NCBI RefSeq assembly: GCF_011045115.1
Contig: NZ_JAAKZG010000002.1
Coordinates: forward strand, 186,001 to 250,000
Reading direction: 5' to 3'
DNA from: Mesorhizobium zhangyense
GTDB taxonomy: Bacteria > Pseudomonadota > Alphaproteobacteria > Rhizobiales > Rhizobiaceae
DNA: 64,000 nt
Shown: positions 8,855 through 17,640 of the stretch, one piece after another
Layout: every line of letters starts with the position of its first letter
How positions within the stretch are numbered: position 1 is the first letter of the stretch
Notes under the pieces: generated by a model
The model's input: only the letters and a program-made list of their open reading frames with translations
The model's database searches: none
What the model was told of the DNA's origin: nothing
Position numbers and translations under genes: made by a program

Positions 8855-10324
8855 TCAGCTCTCGTGCCAGGTGCGGCCGTCGCGTTCGATCAGCGCGATC
8901 GAGGCGGACGGACCCCAGGTGCCCGAGGTGTAGCCCTGCGTTTCCTGATGGCTGTCGGCCCAGGCGCCCTGGATCGGGTCGATCCACTTCCATGCCGCCT
9001 CGACCTCGTCGCGGCGCATGAACAGCGTCTGGTTGCCGCGGATCACGTCCATCAAGAGGCGCTCATAGGCGTCCGGATTGCGCTCCTGGAAGCTTTCGGC
9101 AAAGCTCATGTCCAGTGCGACATTGCGCAGGCGCATGCCGCCCGGACCCGGATCCTTGATCATGATCCATTGCTTGACGCCGTCGTCGGGCTGCAGGCGT
9201 ATCACCAGTTGGTTGGCGATGACGTTGCCGGCACTTTCCTCGAAGATCGAATGCGGGATCGGCTTGAACTCGATGACGATTTCCGAGACGCGCGAGGCCA
9301 GCCGCTTGCCGGTGCGCAGATAGAAGGGCACGCCGGCCCAGCGCCAGTTCTCGATCTCGGCCTTGATGGCGACGAAGGTTTCGGTCTCGCTTTGGCCGTT
9401 GCCGAGTTCCTCGACATAGCCCTTCACCGGGCCGGTGGCCGATGCGCCGGCGCGATATTGCCCGCGCACGGTCGATTTCGGCGCTTCCTGCCCGTTGATG
9501 CGCTTCAGCGAGCGCAGCACCTTCAGCTTTTCGTCGCGCACCGCGTCCGCTTCCATCGAGGCGGGCGCTTCCATGGCGACTAGGCACAGAAGCTGCAGCA
9601 TGTGATTCTGCACCATGTCGCGCAGCGCGCCGGCCTTGTCGTAATAGGTGATGCGGTCTTCCAGGCCGACGGTCTCGGCCACGGTGATCTGGACGTGGTC
9701 GATATGGGCAGAATTCCACAGCGGCTCGTAAAGCGCGTTGGCGAAGCGCAGCGCCATCAGGTTCTGCACCGTCTCCTTGCCGAGATAGTGATCGATGCGG
9801 AAAATCTGCTGCTCGGAAAAGACCTTGCCGATCTGGTCGTTCAGTTCGCGCGCGGAGGCGAGGTCGCGGCCGATCGGCTTTTCCAGGACGATGCGCGCGG
9901 TTGGCGTGACGAGATCGTTGGCCTTCAGGTAGTTCGAGATATCGCCGAACAGCGCTGGCGCCACAGCAAGATAGAAGACCAGCACGTTCTTGCTGTTGCC
10001 GATGGCCTTTTTCAGCTTCGGGAAACCATCGCCGGTTTTCGCGTCCACCGCGACATACGAGAGGCGTGCAATGAAGCTTTCGAGCTGGGCGGGGTCGATT
10101 TCCTCCGCTTTTACATGCTCGGAAATCGCCTTGCTCGCGAATGCGCGATACTCGTCGTCGGTCATCGTGGTGCGCGAGGCACCGATAATGCGGGTAGGTT
10201 CGGAGAATTGCCCGGCGCGCTGGCGCTGGTAGAGCGCCGGCAACAGCTTGCGCTCGGCAAGGTCGCCCGTGCCTCCAAAAACGACAAGGTCGAAGGCTTC
10301 GACGGGGATGATCTGGCTAGTCAT
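8855..10324 (-). CDS. zwf: glucose-6-phosphate 1-dehydrogenase
   Basis: Oxidises glucose-6-phosphate with NADP. The protein has 489 residues with the Rossmann motif VVFGGTGDLAERKLLPALY near the N-terminus and the active-site signature RIDHYLGKETVQN. IRPVP-like substrate and cofactor motifs and the typical C-terminus (WADSHQETQGYTSGTWGP) are present. It is first in the zwf-pgl-edd operon. The 5' leader holds a perfect 8-bp inverted repeat (10342-10362) and an AATCGATT palindrome (10372-10379) that could be regulatory. Confidence 0.96.
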   Translation of the reverse strand: MTSQIIPVEAFDLVVFGGTGDLAERKLLPALYQRQRAGQFSEPTRIIGASRTTMTDDEYRAFASKAISEHVKAEEIDPAQLESFIARLSYVAVDAKTGDGFPKLKKAIGNSKNVLVFYLAVAPALFGDISNYLKANDLVTPTARIVLEKPIGRDLASARELNDQIGKVFSEQQIFRIDHYLGKETVQNLMALRFANALYEPLWNSAHIDHVQITVAETVGLEDRITYYDKAGALRDMVQNHMLQLLCLVAMEAPASMEADAVRDEKLKVLRSLKRINGQEAPKSTVRGQYRAGASATGPVKGYVEELGNGQSETETFVAIKAEIENWRWAGVPFYLRTGKRLASRVSEIVIEFKPIPHSIFEESAGNVIANQLVIRLQPDDGVKQWIMIKDPGPGGMRLRNVALDMSFAESFQERNPDAYERLLMDVIRGNQTLFMRRDEVEAAWKWIDPIQGAWADSHQETQGYTSGTWGPSASIALIERDGRTWHES

Positions 10325-10341
10325 TGCAGTTCCGTGTTCAC

Positions 10342-10362
10342 GACGGCGGTGAGTCCGCCGTC
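10342..10362 (-). promoter_or_regulatory. inverted repeat in the zwf leader
   Basis: GACGGCGG (10342-10349) and CCGCCGTC (10355-10362) form a perfect 8-bp hairpin with a 5-nt loop, ending 18 nt before the zwf start codon. It could be an operator or an mRNA stem near the ribosome binding site. AATCGATT at 10372-10379 lies just beyond. No regulator is assigned. Confidence 0.4.
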
Positions 10363-10521
10363 TATTAATCTAATCGATTTAAAATTACCAGTGTCAGACT
10401 GTCACAGCTTCAACCTTGACACTGGTCCAACCGGGGCGTTTCTCATCAGGCGATAGTCACTCCGGTCTGTTCGCAAACGCAACATAAGACTTGAACGTGA
10501 CGATTTCCAAAGGAGATTGCG

Positions 10522-11997
10522 ATGGGAACGCATCTTTCCAGAACGGTGGCGGAAGGCCGCGCCTTCATGCAGATCGTCGATGGAAAGCAGGTCGACGCGC
10601 TTTCGGGCGAGCGGATCGACGTGCGCTGCCCTTCCGACGGCAAGGTTTTCGCCTCAATTCCCGCCGCCGGCGCTGCCGATGTCGACCGTGCCGTGCAATC
10701 GGCCCGCACAGCTTTCGATAACGGGCCATGGAGCCGCACGCCTGCTGTCGAGCGCGGCCGCTGCCTCACCCGGCTTTTCCAGCTCATCGAGAAAAACGGC
10801 ACCGAACTCGCCGCACTCGAATCGCGCGACACCGGCAAGCCGGTCCGGCAGGGCAGGGCGGATGTGAACGGCGCCATGCGCTATTACGAATTCTACGGCG
10901 GTGCAGCCGACAAGATCCACGGCGACACCATCCCGTTTCTGGAAGGCTACACGGCGCTGACCTTGCGCGAGCCGCATGGCGTGGTCGCCGGCATCATTCC
11001 CTGGAACTATCCACTGCAGATCCTTGCCCGTGTAGCGGGTGCAGCACTTGCCATGGGCAACACGCTGGTCGTCAAGCCGGCCGAAGACGCCTCGTTGACC
11101 ACGATCCGCATTGCCGAACTGGCGCTGGAAGCCGGCATTCCAGCTGGCGTGTTCAACGTCGTCACCGGCTATGGCCGCGATGCGGGGGCAGCCCTTTCGG
11201 CGCATCCGCTGGTCGACTACGTCACCTTCACCGGCTCGCCGATGACCGGCACCGCTATCCAGCAGGCGGCGGCAATCAACAATCGCGGGGTGACGATGGA
11301 ACTCGGCGGCAAGTCGCCGCAGATCGTCTTTGCCGACGCCGATATCGAGGCGGCGCTGCCCGTTCTCGTCAACGCGATCATCCAGAATGGCGGCCAGACC
11401 TGCTCGGCGGGCAGCCGCGTGCTGATCGAAAAACCGGTCTATGACAGGATTGCCGCCGGCCTCACTGAGCGGTTCTCAAAACTCGTCGCCGGCCCGCATG
11501 ATGCCGATCTCGATCTCGGCGCGCTGATCAATCCCAAGCAGAAGAGTCAGGTCGCGGGCATGATTGCGGCGGCGCAAGAGGCCGGCATTACGATCCTCGC
11601 GCGCGGCTCGATCCATCCTGACGCGCCCACTGAGGGCTATTATCAGGCACCCGTCCTGCTCGGCTCGGTCGATCCGGCGGCGGCAATCGCCCAGAACGAG
11701 GTGTTCGGGCCGGTGCTGACGCTGTTTCCCTTCGAGGGTGAGGAAGAGGCCATCCGTCTCGCCAACGGCACCGATTTCGGCCTCGTCGCCGGCATCTGGA
11801 CGAAGGACGGCGCACGCCAGCACCGCGTCGCCAAGCGCGTGCGCGCCGGCCAGGTTTTCGTCAATGGCTACGGTGCCGGGGGCGGCATAGAACTGCCCTT
11901 CGGCGGTTTCAAGAAATCCGGCCATGGGCGAGAGAAGGGGTTCGAGGCGCTTTACGATATGTCGGCCACCAAGACGGTGGTGTTCAATCATGGGTAG
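10522..11997 (+). CDS. NAD(P)-dependent aldehyde dehydrogenase
   Basis: Aldehyde dehydrogenase superfamily, 491 residues. It shows the cofactor and substrate motifs IIPWNYPLQI, KPAEDASLTTIRIAEL and FTGSPMTGTAIQQAA, the general-base Glu in MELGGKSPQIVF, and the catalytic Cys in NGGQTCSAGSRVLIE. The FGPVLTLFPFEGEEEAIRLAN and PFGGFKKSGHGREKG ends are complete. It resembles betaine/gamma-aminobutyraldehyde/PuuC-type dehydrogenases, which would suit the polyamine genes elsewhere in the window, but the substrate is not determined by sequence. AAAGGAGATTGCG precedes ATG 10522. It is followed after a palindromic repeat by an SDR gene in the same direction. Confidence 0.88.
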   Translation: MGTHLSRTVAEGRAFMQIVDGKQVDALSGERIDVRCPSDGKVFASIPAAGAADVDRAVQSARTAFDNGPWSRTPAVERGRCLTRLFQLIEKNGTELAALESRDTGKPVRQGRADVNGAMRYYEFYGGAADKIHGDTIPFLEGYTALTLREPHGVVAGIIPWNYPLQILARVAGAALAMGNTLVVKPAEDASLTTIRIAELALEAGIPAGVFNVVTGYGRDAGAALSAHPLVDYVTFTGSPMTGTAIQQAAAINNRGVTMELGGKSPQIVFADADIEAALPVLVNAIIQNGGQTCSAGSRVLIEKPVYDRIAAGLTERFSKLVAGPHDADLDLGALINPKQKSQVAGMIAAAQEAGITILARGSIHPDAPTEGYYQAPVLLGSVDPAAAIAQNEVFGPVLTLFPFEGEEEAIRLANGTDFGLVAGIWTKDGARQHRVAKRVRAGQVFVNGYGAGGGIELPFGGFKKSGHGREKGFEALYDMSATKTVVFNHG

Positions 11998-12000
11998 TTT

Positions 12001-12200
12001 GCGGAGGTCGGCGCTCTACGGCGTCCCTCTCTGTCCTGCCGGACATCTCCCCCACAGGTGGGGAGATCAGATGTCATTACTGTTTTCGCCAATCGCCAGC
12101 ATTGCAGGAAGAGCGCCGTCAATGCGGCCGGCTAATCTCCCCACCTGTGGGGGAGATGTCCGGCAGGACAGAGGGGGGCAACGTAGAGCGCAAGCCTCCG
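12001..12200. repeat. 200-bp imperfect inverted repeat, family C
   Basis: Nested arms run from the ends inward: GCGGAGG against CCTCCGC, GCGCTCTACG against CGTAGAGCGC, and a C-rich arm containing CTGTCCTGCCGGACATCTCC and CCCACAGGTGGGGAGAT against its complement (12132-12172). The core is about 60 bp. It sits between the aldehyde dehydrogenase and the co-oriented SDR gene, so it would form a long stem in any read-through transcript. Confidence 0.8.
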
Positions 12201-12219
12201 CAACATTTGAGGATCATGC

Positions 12220-12969
12220 ATGCCACGTTTGAAGAACAAGGTCGCAATCATCACCGGTGCAGCAGCGGGTTTCGGCGAGGGCATGGCCAAGCGCTTTGCC
12301 GAGGAAGGCGCAAAGATCGTCGTCGCCGACCTCAACGTGAAGGACGCCGAGCGCGTCGCCGCCGAGATCGGTCATCAGGCGATCTTCGTTCAGACGGATG
12401 TGTCACTGAAAGCCGAGTTCGACGAACTGGTCGCAGCGACCATGAAGGCGTTCGGGCGCATCGACATCATGGTCAACAATGCCGGCTACACCCATCGCAA
12501 CGGCGACATGCTGGAGGTCGAGGAAGACACCTTCGACCTGATCACCGCCGTCAACATGAAGGCGATCTACCATGCCGCCCGCGCCGTCGTGCCGATCATG
12601 GACGCACAGGGCGGCGGCTCCATCATCACCACGGCCTCCACCGCCGGCCTGCGGCCACGTCCGGGGCTGACCTGGTACAATGCCTCCAAGGGCTGGGCGA
12701 TCACCGCGACCAAGTCGATGGCGGTGGAACTCGCGCCGAAGAACATCCGCGTGAACTGCCTTTGCCCGGTCGCCGGCGAAACGGGAATGCTGGCCCAGTT
12801 CATGGGCGAGGACACGCCCGAGCTTCGCGCCAAGTTCCGTGCCTCGATCCCGCTCGGCCGCCTTTCGACGCCGCTCGACATCGCCAATGCGGCGCTCTGG
12901 CTGGCTTCCGACGAGGCGAAATTCATCACCGGCGTAGCGTTGGAAGTGGACGGCGGCCGCTGCATATAG
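12220..12969 (+). CDS. SDR-family oxidoreductase
   Basis: 249-residue classical SDR: IITGAAAGFGEGMAKRFAEEG (cofactor glycines), DLNVKDAERV, VNNAGYTHRNGD, active-site Ser in TTASTAGLRPRPG, YxxxK in WYNASKGWAITATK, and the C-terminal EVDGGRCI. It resembles glucose-1-dehydrogenase/3-oxoacyl-ACP-reductase-like members. The substrate is unknown. It lies about 220 bp after the aldehyde dehydrogenase and may belong to the same catabolic unit, but the long inverted repeat between them makes co-transcription doubtful. Confidence 0.85.
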   Translation: MPRLKNKVAIITGAAAGFGEGMAKRFAEEGAKIVVADLNVKDAERVAAEIGHQAIFVQTDVSLKAEFDELVAATMKAFGRIDIMVNNAGYTHRNGDMLEVEEDTFDLITAVNMKAIYHAARAVVPIMDAQGGGSIITTASTAGLRPRPGLTWYNASKGWAITATKSMAVELAPKNIRVNCLCPVAGETGMLAQFMGEDTPELRAKFRASIPLGRLSTPLDIANAALWLASDEAKFITGVALEVDGGRCI

Positions 12970-13113
12970 CGCGGCGACCCCGCCTTTATGCTGAGTTCTC
13001 CGGCGGGTGAGGCAAGCGAAAGCCGACATGGTTAAGGCTTTCGCCATCTTTTAGCCTGAAAAATGCACAATCTCGATTCTGGGCTGGGGACGACCAAGGA
13101 GTAAGGGGCCCTT

Positions 13114-14121
13114 TTGCTAAATCTCCCAAGGTGGAGGACGTTTCTTGCGTTCGGCACCGTCGTATCCGGTTGTGTGCTTGCTGGTTGTACCACGCAGGGC
13201 GCTGGCGGCTTGACGGAAGGCCTCAAGACCTCGTCCCTCGGCAAGACATCGTCCAAAACGTCCTACGCCTACACGGCCAAGGACAAGGAATGTCTCGCTC
13301 GCGCAATGTTCTTCGAATCCAACCGCTCGAGCCGGTCGGGGCTTGTCGCCGTCGGCACGGTGGTGATGAACCGCCTGAAATCCGGCGAGTATGGCGACAC
13401 CGTCTGTCAGGTCGTCGGCCAGAAAGGCCAGTTCGCGCCCGGTGTGCTGTCGCGCCGTATGGACTCCAAAGCGCTTCCCGACGTCGTCGATGCAGCCGAT
13501 TCCGTGCTGAAGGGCGAGCGCCATCCGAAGGTGGAGAGCGCCATGTTCTTCCACACCGCCGGCCTGCGCTTCCCCTACAAGAACATGCACTACGTGCTGG
13601 AAGCCGGCGGCAACGAGTTTTACGAAAAGCGCAGCCGGCGCCGCGCAAAGCCGGCGGTCGAAGAGACCCAGGTCGCAGAAGCCAGCCCGCTTCCCGGCGT
13701 GCAGGAGACGACGGCAAAGGCGGCTGCTCCGGTCGAGACGCAGATCGCCATGACCGAGAACGGACCACGTGTCGTATCGGCGAGCGCACGTTCTGCAGAT
13801 TCCGCGCCGGTTGCAACAATCGCCTCCGCCTCGGCAAAGGGCGCTCGCGTTGTTGCCCGCAGCAGCAGGTCCGACGACGCCGCGCCAGTCGAGACGCGGG
13901 CGAGCACCACCGGCAAGGGACCTCGGATTCTCGCACAGGATGCGAAGCCCGAAGCCTCTACACCGCAGGTCGCGGAAGCCACGCCGTCTTTGCCGGCCGA
14001 AGCGCCGCAGCCATCCGATCTGGCGCAGACGGCGATGTCCTATGAGGCCGACCCCAAGGCTGTCGACGCCATCGGCGCCATGATCGCCTCCCAGACGCGG
14101 CCGATGCCGACGGTGGAATGA
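13114..14121 (+). CDS. SleB-type cell wall hydrolase, predicted lipoprotein
   Basis: The N-terminus is a lipoprotein signal peptide ending in lipobox VLAGC (Cys25), so the protein is probably anchored in a membrane facing the periplasm. Residues about 52-165 form a hydrolase_2/SleB domain: CLARAMFFESNRSSRSGLVAV with the probable catalytic Glu68, VVMNRLKSGEYGDTVCQVV, then KGQFAPGVLSRRM. Such enzymes cleave peptidoglycan. Residues about 170-335 are a low-complexity Ala/Ser/Thr/Pro/Glu tail with repeats such as VETQIAMTENGPRV, likely a disordered spacer. The start is TTG 13114 with AAGGAG and GGGG upstream; no in-frame ATG fits the signal peptide. Confidence 0.8.
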   Translation: MLNLPRWRTFLAFGTVVSGCVLAGCTTQGAGGLTEGLKTSSLGKTSSKTSYAYTAKDKECLARAMFFESNRSSRSGLVAVGTVVMNRLKSGEYGDTVCQVVGQKGQFAPGVLSRRMDSKALPDVVDAADSVLKGERHPKVESAMFFHTAGLRFPYKNMHYVLEAGGNEFYEKRSRRRAKPAVEETQVAEASPLPGVQETTAKAAAPVETQIAMTENGPRVVSASARSADSAPVATIASASAKGARVVARSSRSDDAAPVETRASTTGKGPRILAQDAKPEASTPQVAEATPSLPAEAPQPSDLAQTAMSYEADPKAVDAIGAMIASQTRPMPTVE

Positions 14122-14612
14122 GGGGTAGCTCGGCGGCGCGCTTCATCATCGCCACGCCTGCTTTCGCATCTGGCCATTGTCAAAGATCGGGAAGCGGGGC
14201 GCATGGCCGTGCCTTCCTAGTGTTTAGTAAGTGGCGCGACTTCCGCGCCCCGCCGGCAATTTCTGTTCCCGTCCGTTCCGCTGCTCCCTGCTTTCATTCA
14301 TTTACGAATGAACGCAAAGCCTATGTGCTCGTCCAGCACGCGCGGGCCGTATTACCCGCAGGGGAGCCCTTGGACGGAACCTCCCCGGCCTCGCGGCTAC
14401 GTTTGCCACAAGACGGAAGCGCCGGTTCCTCCCCACAGATCACCGTCGCGACCGGTGTTCCCGTGGGAGGAACTGGGGCGAATTATGAAAGGTGCTCGAG
14501 GGGTGTGGAAAAATCGGGCGTTAGAAAGTTCGAGGCATAAGTAAAAACAATAGCTTGAGTGAAACCCGCCTGAAAATCTTTCCCCCCCCCCACTTCGCAA
14601 GCTTCAGCTTCG
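14122..14612. other. gene-poor intergenic stretch
   Basis: No gene I can support. The only notable items are a short open frame (14308-14544, Pro-rich, no homology recognised) and a run of ten C residues at 14582-14591, a possible slippage or sequencing-sensitive tract. The three repeat copies begin just downstream. Confidence 0.5.
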
Positions 14613-14721
14613 GCAGTTCTGCACCGCTGCGGCCTTCGCGGATGGTCCGGCATGGATCCCCGGGTTCTTCGCCCTTCGCTTCGCCCTTCGCTTCGCTCGT
14701 GCTGCGACCCGAGGATGACGA
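14613..14721 (-). repeat. interspersed repeat family E, copy 1 (inverted, partial)
   Basis: Read on the minus strand it has the same order of blocks as the copies at 14800 and 15075: GTCATCCTCGGG, CGAGCGAAGCG, GGGGATCCATGCC, then GCAGCGGTGCAGAA. It also contains a short tandem CTTCGCTTCGCC-type duplication near 14675-14700. It lacks the second half of the element. Confidence 0.7.
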
Positions 14722-14799
14722 GCTTGTTATTTGCCGCCTTCGCAAACCGCCAACGCCAAATCACCAACGCTTGGGATTGGCAGCAAGCCTAAATGCAAT

Positions 14800-14977
14800 T
14801 CGTCATTCTCGACCTCGTGAGCGAGGAACGAGCGGAGAGTGTCGGGAATCCATGCCGGAACGCAAAAGCGCTTCGGCGGTGCAGACCGCAATGGCGTCAG
14901 GATCGGTCCGTGCCTGACGATACCGGCCAATGGATCCCGGATAGCCTCCGCTTCGCTCCAGCTTCCGGGATGACGAA
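14800..14977 (+). repeat. interspersed repeat family E, copy 2
   Basis: Starts CGTCATTCTCGACCTCG, passes through GGGAATCCATGCCGGAA, CTTCGGCGGTGCAGA and GTCCGTGCCTGACGAT, and ends GGATCCCGGATAGCCTCCGC then CTTCCGGGATGACGA. The ends are inverted (CGTCATyC / GGGATGACG). It aligns along its length with the copy at 15075-15252. Confidence 0.75.
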
Positions 14978-15074
14978 TTGCATATTTGGCCTTCGCTGAT
15001 GGTCAACGCTGGGGCGCAGCAATTGCGTCTCTGGTCTTAAGCAACGTTTGCGATTAGCGGCGACACCCCTCCCT

Positions 15075-15252
15075 TCGTCATCCCGGGCGGAGCATGAGCG
15101 AAGCGAATGCGGAGACCCGGGATCCATGCCTGAATGGAGAAGAGCTTCAGCGGTGCAGAACGCGTCAACAGCAAGACCGGGCCGTGCCTGACGATGCTGC
15201 GGCCAATCGATCCCGGATAACCTGCGCTTCGCTTCGGTTTCCGGGATGACGA
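15075..15252 (+). repeat. interspersed repeat family E, copy 3
   Basis: Starts TCGTCATCCCGGGCGGAGC, then GACCCGGGATCCATGCC, CTTCAGCGGTGCAGAACG, GGCCGTGCCTGACGATG, GATCCCGGATAACCTGCGC and TTTCCGGGATGACGAGC. A fourth, more symmetrical relative lies at 22183-22311. Confidence 0.75.
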
Positions 15253-15364
15253 GCTGCCTTCGCTAGTCGTCGACATTGGATGGCGACTTCACGGTTGTCA
15301 CGGCTAGTCGCCCCTGCGCCAAGACGCGAAGACCACTTCCCGCATGCCGCACGAGCCCCGCGCA

Positions 15365-15392
15365 AACAAAAACCCCGGCGCGAGCGCCGGGG
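15365..15392 (-). terminator. Rho-independent terminator of the porin gene
   Basis: On the minus strand a stem CCCCGGCG / CGCCGGGG with a 4-nt loop (15373-15392) is followed directly by TTTTTGTTTG. It lies 25 bp after the stop codon of the outer membrane protein gene. Confidence 0.85.
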
Positions 15393-15416
15393 CAGTTCAG
15401 CCAATGAGACGGTTCG

Positions 15417-16109
15417 TTAGAACTTGTAGTTGAAGCCGAGGCGAATGCCGTCGGACTTCCATTTGGCTTCGACAGGCGCGCCATCCGACAGAGTGTAGTC
15501 ATCCTTGCCGAGATCGATATGCAGGTATTCGAGCTTGGCGGTGAACTGGTCGGTGAAGGCATATTCGAGGCCGACGCCGGCCGCCCAGCCGAACCGCGTC
15601 TGGTCGTCGCTGACGCTGGTGTTCGTCGCGGTGTCGCGCGTCGTCAGTTCGACATTGCCGAAGGCCGCGCCGCCGGTGATATAGGGCAGGAAGCGGTCAT
15701 ACGCATAGCCGAGGCGCGGGCGCACCGTGCCATACCATTTTACTTCCGAGTCGCAGGAGAAGGTCGGGTTCGGGCAGGTTACGCTGCCATCGGCGCCCGA
15801 CCAGGAGAGATCGCCTTCAAGGCCGAGCACGACATTGTTGGGGAATTGATAATTGTAGCCGACGGTGCCCCCGACCGAGCCGCCATTGGTGTCGAAATCG
15901 TTGTTGTCGCCGGTGTCGGTGAAGGTCCAGTCGGTCTTGCCCCAATTGTAGCCGCCGACGATACCGACATAGGCGCCGGTCCAGCTGAAAATCGGCGTTT
16001 CGGCAATGGGGGCCGGTGCTTCGGGCTCCACAACGTCAGCGGCATAGGCCGCCGTTCCGGTGGAAAGAAGTGCTGCGAGAACCGCAGCGCGTGCAAACCC
16101 TTTGGTCAA
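15417..16109 (-). CDS. Omp25/31-like outer membrane beta-barrel protein
   Basis: Predicted 230-residue outer membrane protein. The signal peptide covers residues 1-23 (ends STGTAAYA), then a short acidic-proline linker (DVVEPEAPAPIAETP). An eight-stranded barrel of the Opa/Omp25 type follows: FSWTGAYVGIVGGYNWGKTDW, VGYNYQFPNNVVLGLEGDL, WYGTVRPRLGYAYDRFLPYITGG, FTAKLEYLHIDLGKDD, ending in the aromatic-terminated strand IRLGFNYKF. I chose TTG 16109 because AGGAGG (16115-16120) lies 5 nt upstream and the signal peptide then has normal length; an upstream frame starting at 16154 would place that ribosome site inside the gene. A strong terminator follows. Confidence 0.85.
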   Translation of the reverse strand: MTKGFARAAVLAALLSTGTAAYAADVVEPEAPAPIAETPIFSWTGAYVGIVGGYNWGKTDWTFTDTGDNNDFDTNGGSVGGTVGYNYQFPNNVVLGLEGDLSWSGADGSVTCPNPTFSCDSEVKWYGTVRPRLGYAYDRFLPYITGGAAFGNVELTTRDTATNTSVSDDQTRFGWAAGVGLEYAFTDQFTAKLEYLHIDLGKDDYTLSDGAPVEAKWKSDGIRLGFNYKF

Positions 16110-16308
16110 GGCTGCCTCCTGCATCTGCAAAGTTATCAACCCGCCTGACTGCATGCCTTATACTAGCGTAAAACCGACAAGAAAACTGTTGCTGAGGTGC
16201 AATACTGCCCAGAAACGGTCACGAAATCGCGATTGCGAACTGTGGGCATAAAAACGGAGTGCTTTTTCAATCAGTTAGGGTAAGCCGAACCAGTTTCAGC
16301 AAGCTATC

Positions 16309-17592
16309 CTAAAACCTGTCCCTGAGCGCGAACCAGTTGAGCGCGAGGAACATCAGCGGCGCGCGGAAGCGCCGGCCACCGGGGAAAGGCGGGATTTTCA
16401 GGTCTTCGAACAGCTTGAGCCGGTCGCGGTTGCCGGCGATGGTCTCGGCGTAGAGCTTGCCGACGAAGTTGGACAGCATCACGCCATGGCCGGAATAGCC
16501 GCCGGCGAAAATGACATTGGGCATGACCTCGCGTACATAGGGCTTTCGCGGCACGGTGATGCCGACATAGCCGCCCCAGCCATGGGTGATCTCGACATCC
16601 TTCAAGGCGGGATAAAGCTCGGCGATCTGCTTGCGGATGTGGATGTGAATGTCCTTGGGATCATCGACGCCATAGACCTCGCGCCCGCCGAACAGCAGCC
16701 GGCCATCCCTGGATTTGCGGAAATAGCGCACGACGAAGCGTGAATCGTCGACCGATTCACCGCCCGGAATGACAGGGCTGTCAGCACCCAGCGGCACGGT
16801 CGCGCCGATGAAGGAGCCGATCGGCATGACATGGGCGGCACTCACCGGTTCGAGATTGCCGCCATAGGCATTTACCGCGATCAGGCATTTGTCGGCGGTT
16901 ATGGTGCCAGTCGGCGTCGTCACGCGCACCTTGCCGGCGGCGGAGACGATGCCGGTCGATGGCGTCTCTTCGAAAAGCTGTGCGCCTGCCTCCGCGGCCA
17001 CGCGCGCCGTGCCGATGACCAACTTCAGCGGGTGGATATGGCCGGTGCCGGTGTCGCGCGTTCCACCGAAATAGGCGGTTGAGCCGAGCCGCTCGGCCGT
17101 CTCCTTCTCGTCCATGAAGGAGATGTGCTCATAGCCGAAGCGCGTCGCCATGATCTCTGCATGGGCCTTGTAGTCGTCGACATAGCGCTTCTTGTGCGCC
17201 ACAGACAGTTGTCCGGGCATGAAGTCGATTTCGATATTGTTGGCTGCCGAAAATTCCAGCAGATGCGCCTTGGCTTCTTCGGCAAGGCCGAACAACGCCT
17301 TGGCGCGCGAAAGGCCGAGCTCGGCCTCGAGGTCTTCGGCCCAGGCGCGCTGGCCGGTGCCGAGCTGGCCGCCATTGCGCCCCGACGCGCCATCGCCAAA
17401 GCGATGCGCCTCGATCAGCACGACATTCGTGCCCGCCTTGGCCAGATGCGCCGCCGCCGACAGGCCGGTAAAACCGCCGCCGACGACGACGACATCGGCG
17501 CTGCGGTCGCCGTCCAGCGCCGGATAGACCGGCCGCTCGCCGGCCGTCGCTTCGTACCAGGAATGGCCTGGGGAGATGGGGGAATGATGCAT
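16309..17592 (-). CDS. FAD-dependent oxidoreductase, PuuB-like (gamma-glutamylputrescine oxidase family)
   Basis: DAO-family flavoenzyme, 427 residues. The FAD-binding motif ADVVVVGGGFTGLSAAAHLAKAG (about residues 32-54) is followed by the acidic E of LIEAHRFGDGASGRNGGQ. The C-terminal GWGGYVGITVPRKPYVRE and FAGGYSGHGVMLSNFVGKL match PuuB/OrdL proteins, which oxidise gamma-glutamylputrescine to the aldehyde. In the same direction, upstream beyond a small four-helix-bundle gene, lies a PuuA-like glutamine synthetase, which supports a polyamine role. The precise substrate is inferred. Confidence 0.8.
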   Translation of the reverse strand: MHHSPISPGHSWYEATAGERPVYPALDGDRSADVVVVGGGFTGLSAAAHLAKAGTNVVLIEAHRFGDGASGRNGGQLGTGQRAWAEDLEAELGLSRAKALFGLAEEAKAHLLEFSAANNIEIDFMPGQLSVAHKKRYVDDYKAHAEIMATRFGYEHISFMDEKETAERLGSTAYFGGTRDTGTGHIHPLKLVIGTARVAAEAGAQLFEETPSTGIVSAAGKVRVTTPTGTITADKCLIAVNAYGGNLEPVSAAHVMPIGSFIGATVPLGADSPVIPGGESVDDSRFVVRYFRKSRDGRLLFGGREVYGVDDPKDIHIHIRKQIAELYPALKDVEITHGWGGYVGITVPRKPYVREVMPNVIFAGGYSGHGVMLSNFVGKLYAETIAGNRDRLKLFEDLKIPPFPGGRRFRAPLMFLALNWFALRDRF

Positions 17593-17611
17593 GGAAACTC
17601 GATGAGGGGAA

Positions 17612-17639
17612 TAGGGCAGTAGGGCAGTAGGGCAGTAGG
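17612..17639. repeat. 8-bp tandem array, left flank of the IVP gene
   Basis: About three and a half units of GGCAGTAG. It is the reverse complement of the CTACTGCC array at 18015-18063, so the gene between them is bracketed by inverted microsatellites. Confidence 0.9.
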
Positions 17640-17640
17640 T

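Noticed and set aside
14308-14544. 78-codon Pro-rich frame before the repeat cluster
   Set aside because: No convincing ribosome site, no domain, and it lies in a repeat-rich gap; not enough to call a gene.
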